64,000 nt of DNA, taken from positions 326,501-390,500 of the forward strand of contig JACEFZ010026865.1 in NCBI GenBank assembly GCA_014155875.1. The letters are read 5' to 3'. This document shows positions 56,405 to 64,000 of the stretch, in pieces. The notes beneath the pieces are model-generated. The model was given only the letters and a program-made list of their open reading frames with translations, had not been told where the DNA came from and did no database searches. Numbering within the stretch: the first letter of the stretch is position 1; every line of letters begins with the position of its first letter. The stretch is from Cepaea nemoralis (lineage: Eukaryota > Mollusca > Gastropoda > Stylommatophora > Helicidae). A program made the translations under genes and the position numbers.

Positions 56405-56763
56405 GTGATTATTTGTTGAATGTCTTTTCTGTAGGAGTTAGCATGGATCTATTGTTCTTCTTTTTGTCATCTTCTTCTTTGTCTTCTTCTTCAGCTCCTC
56501 CTTCTTTTGCATCTTCTACTTTTATTTCTACTTCTTCTACTCCTCCTCTTCTTTCTTTTCCTCTTCTTTCTCTTCTTCCTTTAAGACGTTTATTAAATTA
56601 TAGGCCCACAAGCACACTTGTTACATCCTTTGTAGGCCAGTTTACGGTAGGGTGGATGTTTGGCTGAGATTTTCTGTGGTATGAAGTAGTGTGTCTCACA
56701 CCAACCCTCTTTAGTTGTGGGTTAAAGTAATGCTCGTTCCAATTATGGATCTTTAATAGAGTC

Positions 56764-57000
56764 CTATATAGTTACTTTATGCCATGTGACATTGGTCATC
56801 ATGTCTGTCCACAGTCTTCTGTCTCGTGTACTGCCAATCATTTCTGATATTGATGTTCCTCCATACCATAATGTCAAACAGTCCAACATATTCTCTCTTG
56901 GTCTTTCCTGCCATTCCTCCCCTCTAGCATTCCCCTTCTCATGACATACCCAAAGTAGGCAGACTGTCTTCTGATGTAAATTGGACAGTAATTTACAATT
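56764..57000 (-). mobile_element. LINE remnant (ATGG-tail family)
   Basis: The minus-strand frame reads WQERPRENMLDCLTLWYGGT and then RDRRLWTDMMTNVTWHK, the ORF2 C-terminal region of the family at 42490-43042, in decayed form. Confidence 0.65.
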
Positions 57001-58015
57001 ATTTATTATTATTGCAGGTAGACAGGAAGCATATTTGAACATCCTTGGGTGGTAATTTACAATTATTTATTATTATTGCAGGTAGACAGGAAGCATATTT
57101 GAACATCATTGGACAGTAATTTACAATTATTTATTATTATTGCAGGTAGACAGGAAGCATATTTGAACATCCTTGAGTGGTAATTTACAATTATTTATTA
57201 CTATTGCAGGTACACAGGAAGCACATTTGAACATCCTTGGATGATAATTTACAATTATTTATTATTATTGCAGGTAGACAGGAAGCATATTTGAACATCA
57301 TTGGACAATAATTTACAATTATTTATTAGTTTGAATAACGAAGACACAAACAATAGATTGCACGATTTATTGCCTGGCATATTTCGCTGCATCTCGTCAG
57401 GTACATACTGCAGAAATCACACAACTTATGTGAATTAATTAGATAAATCCTTCAAACTGAAATATACACATGTTCGCACAGTAATGTCGATTGTCTACCA
57501 CGGTAATTTTAAACTGACTAACATGTCTTTCTGCTTACACAAGGACGGCTTACGGAGGTTGATTAGTATAGCTTCAGCAAACTTTAACAATCGACTACTT
57601 TGTGTGTTGAACAACACACGGAAGGCACTGTCTCTTTCAACCACGTGACCACTCTCGAGCACGTGTCTCCCGACCGATGAAGCCAGACTTTTCCGGTGTG
57701 TCGGCCTGCCTAGGCTACCATCTTCTGTGTGTAGTATCTTATCCAACCAATTCGGAATATGTTCTGAAACTCTGCAATGTAACTGTCGCTCAGTTCTGCC
57801 TATGTAGATGGCCTCGCATCTGCATGTAAATTGGTAAATACAATTTGATTTGGCGTACAAAGCTACAGGTTCTTTTACTGCTGGGACTGGGATCGGTGTG
57901 TTTCTGTACCTGATGACTAGAGCTGCAGCACAGAATTAGTTATTATTATTGCAGGTAGACAGGAAGCATATTTGAACATCCTTGGATGGTAATTTACAAT
58001 TGTTCCACTACTTAA
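56990..58015. repeat. ~60-bp minisatellite split by a Penelope-like element
   Basis: The unit: TAATTTACAATTATTTATTA, TTATTGCAGGTAGACAGGAA, GCATATTTGAACATCCTTGG. Copies at 56990-57334 and 57939-58012. It ends about 36 bases before the CUB5a exon, and each unit carries a TTGCAG that resembles an acceptor. Confidence 0.92.
57335..57938 (-). mobile_element. 5'-truncated Penelope-like element with GIY-YIG endonuclease
   Basis: The minus-strand frame 57495-57860 encodes NCIYQFTCRCEAIYIGRTER, followed by LHCRVSEHIPNW and SSVGRHVLESGH. YIGRT-R...R..EH is the GIY-YIG nuclease signature carried at the C-terminus of Penelope-like retroelements. The 3' region contains CTGACGAGATGCAGCGAAAT on the minus strand. 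RT is not present. It lies inside a minisatellite. Confidence 0.85.
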
Positions 58016-58048
58016 ATTCCTGATACAAAATGTTATGTTGCCTGGCAG

Positions 58049-58277
58049 GTCCTGAAGGATGTGGTGGGGTACACAACGCAAACCTTGGAATCATTGCAAG
58101 TCCAGGTCACCCCAATGAGTACCCTCATGGCGTCAACTGTACCTGGTATATCAATGTCACCCCTGGACTTGTCATTCGCCTGATATTTCACACGTTTAGC
58201 TTTTTTCCAAGCGTGGATGGTGATTATGTTGAGATTTATGACAACTCAACCATGGCTGAAGAAAGTCGGCTGGGAAG
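58049..58277 (+). CDS. CUBN: Cubilin exon: CUB5, first part
   Basis: The acceptor is TTGCCTGGCAG and the donor GTAAAT. Phase 1 in, phase 2 out, 229 nt. It encodes EGCGGVHNANLGIIASPGHP, PHGVNCTWYINVTPG and SVDGDYVEIYDNS, ending LG and two bases of the next codon. Unlike CUB2-4 the intron lies after the calcium loop. Cysteine 3 is absent: SVDGDYVE stands where DCxxDYLE is expected. Confidence 0.92.
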
Positions 58278-58309
58278 GTAAATATGTCTCAGTATCTCAT
58301 GTCGTATCC

Positions 58310-58735
58310 TTGTGTGTAGAACCTGTACTGTTAAATGGATGTGAAATGTGGACAGAAGCAGACCAGCTGAGAAACATCTAATGATGGTTTCTGAGGAAAA
58401 TGCAAAGAATACCATGGACAGACAGAAAAAGCAATGAGCAAGTTCTACAAGAAAATGAACAACCGTAAACTGATTAGAGAAATTAGATGTAAACAGTCAA
58501 GTTGTTTTAGGCATGTTATGAGAAGAAATAAACTAGATAACTTAGTGACATATGGCAAGATTGAGGGGACAAGAAGGGGAAGGCAGAGAGAAATATCTGG
58601 ATGGCTAAATGTCCAGACAGACACTTTGACCACTTCATCACAGAGACACCCAACCCTGGGGTCTGACTGAGGACAGTATGGTCCATGTGGCAATGATGGG
58701 TGTCATTGTCATCATTAAGTGCTTTTCTCACTGCT
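58310..58735 (+). mobile_element. LINE remnant (ATGG-tail family)
   Basis: AGAACCTGTACTGTTAAATG, then CCGTAAACTGATTAGAG and AGATTGAGGGGACAAGAAGG follow the order of the copy at 42600-42950. Frame broken. Confidence 0.65.
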
Positions 58736-59039
58736 TTGACCAAGCCTGTTTATATCTTGCAGTCTCCAACATTTCATGTACTATTTTATCCATGCCATCA
58801 TGAAAAGCATTTATATATGAATCTTCTCTTCCCATCTTCCTCTGTATATTTTTCCCATTAATCTTTCCAGTTGTTACAATAGATTCCAGTTTTTTTCTCT
58901 TCTTATGATGTCGCTACCTCTTTCTGATTTCTTTTTTTTTCCCCACTTTGAACTTAAGCATAGTCTATATACATGCTTCTACTTCCAGTACATTGGACTG
59001 ATTCTTGCATGTGAATTAGCTTTTCCTATTACCAGTGTC

Positions 59040-59217
59040 CCTCGCCATCAGGCGAACCAACTCTGACTTCTGAGGTACTTGTAATTTACATCCCCAAGTC
59101 AAAGATGAGACCTCAACAGTTTAGTCTAACTGACCGGTGTAGGGATTGAACCCTCTACCTCAACATCAGCTTGTCAGAAGTTTAAAAGCAAACGCTTTTA
59201 TCCATTTGGCTTTGCTG
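59040..59217 (-). mobile_element. SINE-1-type copy, minus strand
   Basis: On the minus strand: GAGGTCAGCAAAGCCAAATG then GATAAAAGCG (A-box-like), GGGTTCAATCCCTAC (B-box, near 59141-59155) and CCGGTCAGTTAGACT, matching the head at 3724-3825. Confidence 0.65.
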
Positions 59218-59234
59218 ACCTCCCCTCTTTCTGA

Positions 59235-59747
59235 TCATTATGATGCTGTTTGTATATCTTTGTCTCTTTCTGATGTTTGTGATGCTGTTTGTATATCTTT
59301 GTCTCTTTCTGATGTTTGTGATGCTGTTTGTATATCTTTGTCTCTTTCTGATGTTTGTGGTGCTGTTTGTATATCTTTGTCTCTTTCTGATGTTTGTGGT
59401 GCTGTTTGTATATCTTTGTCTCTTTCTGATGTTTGTGATGCTGTTTGTATATCTTTGTCTCTTTCTGATGTTTGTGATGCTGTTTGTATATCTTTGTCTC
59501 TTTCTGATGTTTGTGATGCTTTTTGTATATCTTTGTCTCTTTCTGATTATTATGATGCTGTTTGTATATTTTTGTCTCTTTCTGATGTTTGTGATGCTGT
59601 TTGTATATCTTTGTCTCTTTCTGATGATTATGATGCTGTTTGTATATTTTTGTCTCTTTCTGATGTTTGTGATGCATTTTGTATATCTTTGTCTCTTTCT
59701 GATGATTATGATGCTGTTTGTATATCTTTGTCTCTTTCTGATGTTTG
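59235..59747. repeat. 39-bp minisatellite, about 13 copies
   Basis: The unit: CTTTCTGATGTTTGTGATGC, TGTTTGTATATCTTTGTCT. The period is a multiple of three, so 13-residue repeat frames are open on both strands; not genes. Confidence 0.95.
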
Positions 59748-61732
59748 GATCATCACCCTTCAAAATACAGTGACGAAGGTTTTAGAGATGATAGCCGCTG
59801 TCAAGCTGCAAGAGTTTTTGGAAAGGGGGAAACTTCTTCCAAGAGGCCTGGGGAGCTACAGGCCAGGAAAAGATACCTGGTCAAATGCAGCCACTTTTGC
59901 CTTTGATGTTTATGAGGGGTTCCAGAGTAGACAGGAAACGATGGCGGCAGCGCTTGATCTCGAGGATGCGTACAATAGAGTTCGCTATGATATTTTGATG
60001 ACCGCACTGACGGAAAAGGGGGGTCAATCCCTGGTTTGTGAACTGGATAGCAGCCGTCCTACATTCTTGTCGGGTTGCTCTCCGTCTGGGTGCATGGACT
60101 TCAGAGCTACATATTTTAACCCTGGGACTGCCACAGGGATCTGCAATCTCACCGGTGCTCTTTAACGTGTATACGAGCAAGATTGCAAACCTAGAAGCAC
60201 CAGGGGTTGGAAGGATACTAACATTTGCAGATGATGTTCTTGCATATAGGCAGGGGGAGAGATAGGGAGCAATCAGCCCAGGAGCTACAGGTGACAGTAG
60301 ACAAAGTGATTGATTGGTGCACTGAAATGAGTGCTGTCATCCACCCGGAAAAGGCGGCTGTTTTGTGGTGCTCCCTGGTCAACAGGATTATGAGAGCCCT
60401 CACGATAGATGGTACAAGCGTCAACAGAGAGAACAAACTGAAGTATCTGGGAATCACATTTGACAGGAGCCTGTCCTTCAAGGACCATCTGGAGACTGTT
60501 GTGACAAAATCTCAAAAGGGACTCAGTGCACTTAAAACTATGGCTGCAATGGACACAGAGCAGGGAATGCTCTTCACACTATACCAGCACTTGATCCTCT
60601 CAGTGATTGATTATGGACTTGGACTGCTTACTGTCTCAAGGAGTCAGCTGGTGAAGTTGGAGCGCATGCAGAACGAAGCTCTGCGGGTCATTCTGGGATG
60701 CACTAGAGACACCCCAGTAGTGTGTATGCAGTTACATCCTTGGTCTGCCAACTGTTGCTGGTAGGCACAAGGTGATGCAGGCAAAGGCATATCTCAGAAT
60801 AGCTACAGACACAGATCACCCGTTGCATGAGGCGCTTGGTGCGGATGGGGGTCGGAGACTGGTGGGAGGGAGATCGTGGATGGCTGAGGCAGAGGATGCG
60901 ATTGGACAGGTATGCATCTTGGGGAGCATTGGGCGAGGGGAGCAGTGGGTAGGAGTGCCAGCAGGGTGGTCAGACTTGTGCAGTTATAATCACATTGGGC
61001 CAGGAGTGCAGGGAGTGGCCAGCAGGGGCCACGGAAGTGAAAATCTAGCAACTAATTGAGGATAATGCTCGTCCGGGTGATGTGATTATCTACACAGATG
61101 ATTTGGTGTTGAAAGGTAGAAGAAGTGCCTGGGGATTCTTAGCAAAAGCTAATGGTTGACGTTTGGTGCAGGAGAGCCTGGCGTATGATACCACAACATC
61201 TGGCTTGGGAGTGGAGGCGGTCAATGCAGCTTTCCGCTGGATGGAGAATACGATACATACACACACTATGATTGTAACTGACTCAGAAAGCATGCTGGGG
61301 AGGGTGGGGGTGGGCAGGCTTCGTGCAGAGAGGCTTGTTTCGCTTTGGAGGTCATGAGTGGCAGGCATCACCTGGATGCCGGTGTGCTGGGGAATGGGCG
61401 GACGGATTGGCTGGCTCGGCGGGACTTGGTGGAGTGTTGATGCGTGGCGGGGCAGATGTGGTTGCGGCCTTGTGGGAGCACGTGTGCACCTCGGAGGGGC
61501 AGATGGATCGCCATGGTCTGGTGGGATTGGGGCAGCAAGGAGTGACGGGGATATCTGGCTGAAGCTCGACGCTCAGAGGAAAGGCGAGACAGACATATAA
61601 TCAGATTGCTACTGGAACTATTGGTGTTGGAACTCTTCGCTGGCTCTTGAGGATGGGGACGGAGCGCTTATGGGTATGCCCCAAATGCTGTGATGTCAGT
61701 TCCTAAATCAATCAATCAATCAATCAATCAAA
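59748..61732 (+). mobile_element. 5'-truncated LINE with RT and RNase H (AATC tail)
   Basis: It is flanked by TCTGATGTTTG at 59737-59747 and 61733-61743 and ends in (AATC)n (about 61707-61731). Fragments in changing frames: RT with AALDLEDAYNRVRYDILM (about 59947), LGLPQGSAISPVLFNVYTSK (60128) and FADDVLAY (60230), then KLKYLGITFDRSLSFKDHLE, MQNEALRVILGCTRD, and RNase H traces with TDSESM (61277). RT followed by RNase H places it with I-superfamily LINEs. At least four frameshifts make it inactive. Confidence 0.9.
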
Positions 61733-61739
61733 TCTGATG

Positions 61740-61985
61740 TTTGTGATCAGTTGTCTTATGTCTTAGCCTCATTCTGATGCTTGTGATCAGTTGTCTTATG
61801 TCTTAGCCTCTTTCTTATGCTTGTGATCAGTTTTCTTTGTGATTTAGTCTCTGTCTGATGGTTATTATCAATTGAATTTGTGACTTTGCCTCTTTCTGGT
61901 GTTTGTGATAAGATCTCTTTGTGTTTTAGCCTCTTTCTGATGTTTGTGTTAGTTTGTCTTTGTGTTTTAACCTCTTTGAAAACAA
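61740..61985. repeat. Degenerate ~41-bp minisatellite
   Basis: Units of TGATGTTTGTGATCAGTTGT, CTTATGTCTTAGCCTCTTTC. Probably the diverged far side of the 39-bp array, separated by the LINE insertion. Confidence 0.8.
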
Positions 61986-62140
61986 TTAGAAGACACATTT
62001 AAACGGTCTAAGGAATTTTCAGCATTCTTCTGGAAATTCCAAACGTCTGTATTTTCTAGAGGTTGTGTGTGTGTGTGTTTACTAACTGTCCAGGATTCAT
62101 GACCATGTATTAAAATTGATTGTAATGTTTAAAAAAAAAG

Positions 62141-62271
62141 TTACCATGGATCAGTGCTTCCGGGAATGGTGACCTCAACAGACAATGTCCTTGTTGTGTA
62201 CATGCACACAGATGCCAGCATAGCCAGGGAAGGATTTAGTGCGTCCTTTGTGGCAATCAACGCATCAAGAA
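62141..62271 (+). CDS. CUBN: Cubilin exon: CUB5, second part
   Basis: Phase 2 in, phase 1 out, donor GTTAGT. It encodes YHGSVLPGMVTSTDN, VVYMHTDAS and REGFSASFVAINASR. The acceptor is A9-G at 62131-62140 with no pyrimidine tract, but a stop (TAA at 62130-62132) lies just upstream in frame, so no earlier start is possible. Cysteine 4 is replaced by His (YHG for YCG), in step with the loss of cysteine 3 on the exon before. Confidence 0.85.
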
Positions 62272-64000
62272 GTTAGTCTTCTTTGATAAATACTGATTTA
62301 TAATACATATAGTTTACACTCTCCTTTTTTGGGGCAGAGTTTTTATACAAAGGGTATATTTTGTTCATATTGAGAAATTCTGATGAAAGTTGAGATGCCA
62401 TTTAGGTAATTTCAAACTTATTTTATTGGGATTTTGGGAATGTTCATTCTTTCTAGGAAGGAATATATCCAGGATACCGGTTTATTTTAAGAACTTTCAT
62501 ACATTCTTGTTAAGTTACAGGTCCATTTAGGGAAACTTCACACACTTCTTGGCTCATTACAGATCCATTTTAGAACATTCATGAATTTGTGATAGGTGGC
62601 AAGTCCATTTTGGGAACCTTTACACATTCTTGAGTAAATTACAAATTCCTTTTTTTTAAAAACTGTTACACGTTCTTGGTAAATCTTAGGTACATTTTGG
62701 AAATGTTCATACATTCTCAAGTAAATTACAGGTCCATTATAAAAACCTGCATAAATTTCTGGTAATTTACAAGTACATTTTGGGAATCTTCACATATTCT
62801 TGAATAGATTACAGGTCCATTATTTTTATCCTTTACACATTCATGTTAAATTGTAGGTCAATTTATTTGGGAACCTTCACACATTATTGGTAATTTGCTG
62901 GTCCATTTTGGGAACCTACATATATTCTTGGTTTTTTTTTAAGGCTGTATCAACTTTAGAGGCCAGGTCAGTGAAAACATGACCTGCATTGAATGGAATG
63001 TGAATACTTGACCAGCAGGCTAGCCACTGCACTCAAGTGGGTCCCTCCAATTGCTGCCAGTGGTCAGTTTGTGCTGGACTCTTGTAGACACCTTGAGCCA
63101 TGTTGGGTATATGGTGCTAGCCCCAGATGTTGATATACCAGTCAACACTTCGGGGACGGGGTAGTCAATATCACGCCAGTCATCTTGCCAACATGTTTCC
63201 TGCCGCCCATCTGAGCCCTGGTCAACCTTTGAACCCTGTTCAATGTTTAAAGATCACTGCTTTGAAAGTGATTCAAATACATGCCCACTGGCTTGGGCAA
63301 GCAAGCTTGTTGAAATGCTGTATTTGCCCTCAGTTAATATCGTTGACTTTAATTGCACATTTGGACATTATCCATTTCTTTGGTATTATCATTGCAATAT
63401 GATATACCTGTCACATAACACCAAAGGAAAGGAATCATCAAATCTGTCAAAATGTCACAGCTCTAGATTATTACCATTTTATGGACAGACCAGACCAAAT
63501 AATAATTCTGCATCTCAGAACAGGACACAGTTGATTATGCAACCACATGTATACAAAACTTAAGATTGGCAAATTAGCCACATGCACAAGTTGACAAGGG
63601 AGCTGTGGGTAACATAGCTGTTAGACCCTTGTCTGCTGTACTGGGAGTCTTGGGTTTGATCTGTATGTGGACAGTTTCAAATCAGTTTCATAATAATGAC
63701 TACACCACCATCCAAGTGTTGTTTGATTTATACAAATGTAGGTCAGGCTCCAGAAACCCTTTGCGTTTTAGGCACCTAACAGGGACTTTTAGTCTACTGA
63801 CTTACATGTGGATTGGCACAGCAGACAGCAAGGTTATACTCCATGACTGTCCAAAATACAACACATCTAGGCAAATCTGCTGGCCTAGAGAAACAACAAT
63901 GAAAGAAAAATTCTATGGACCACTGAATGAATGTTATAAATTAGAAGACAGAGGCCCTTAACAAGGAAGGTCTCTGGAAGTATATCTAAGTATGATAGAT
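62272..64000 (+). other. Intron after CUB5: degenerate repeat and SINE, no exon found
   Basis: Bases 62450-62945 hold a degenerate ~40-bp repeat (GGTCCATTTTGGGAACCTTC, ACACATTCTTGGTAAATTAC). Bases about 62960-63240 hold a SINE-2-type copy on the minus strand (AGTGCAGTGGCTAGCCTGCT, TGGTCAAGTATTCACATTCC). Nothing with a CUB6 signature was found to 64000, so the next cubilin exon lies downstream. Confidence 0.6.

Noticed and set aside
59146..59763. Long frames on both strands with SLSDVCDAVCI-like repeats
   Set aside because: 39-bp minisatellite; the plus-strand frame runs by chance into LINE sequence.
63605..63961. 118-codon plus-strand frame at the window end
   Set aside because: No CUB cysteine pattern, no domain recognised and no splice sites fitting the required phase; not accepted as the next cubilin exon.

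Overview
The window is animal nuclear DNA: spliced genes with GT-AG introns of 0.1-20 kb, tRNA-derived SINEs, several LINE families, Penelope-like, Ty3/gypsy, hAT and piggyBac-like elements, and very many minisatellites. There is no prokaryotic signal. The repeat spectrum and the protein suggest an invertebrate, perhaps a mollusc or another lophotrochozoan; this is an inference and no species can be named.

One host gene runs through almost the whole window on the + strand. It is a cubilin (CUBN) orthologue, the endocytic EGF/CUB receptor. Sixteen internal exons (2187-62271) can be placed by splice sites and exactly matching phases. Six exons encode the end of one EGF domain and six further EGF domains, and ten encode CUB domains 1-5, two exons per CUB. 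Both ends of the gene lie outside the window, so no promoter, start codon or stop codon is seen. The CUB module is bounded by phase-1 introns. CUB5 has lost the second disulfide pair and has an odd splice acceptor.

Everything else is intronic. Intron 3 (7179-26999) carries a nested pair of Ty3/gypsy-class retrotransposons. The outer element (10049-26332, coding on the - strand, 620-bp LTRs, CTGAC target duplication) has an in-frame loss of the integrase core. The inner element (13042-20853, + strand, identical 443-bp LTRs) sits in the outer RNase H region. Both have the unusual GMR1-type order in which integrase lies upstream of reverse transcriptase.

Other introns hold at least four LINE families (3' tails of GAA, ATGG, AATC and ACTA type), Penelope-like fragments with a GIY-YIG endonuclease, two short hAT elements with 8-bp duplications, two copies of a 0.7-kb TTAA element, a Helitron-like candidate, three SINE families and about twenty minisatellite arrays with units of roughly 19-60 bp.

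The most striking structure is in intron 8 (from 35221). The last 24 bases of the CUB1b exon, its donor site and the following intron bases have been amplified as a ~50-bp minisatellite. Each typical unit reads as an acceptor, a 24-nt in-frame mini-exon and a donor, so it looks like a potential cassette-exon array.
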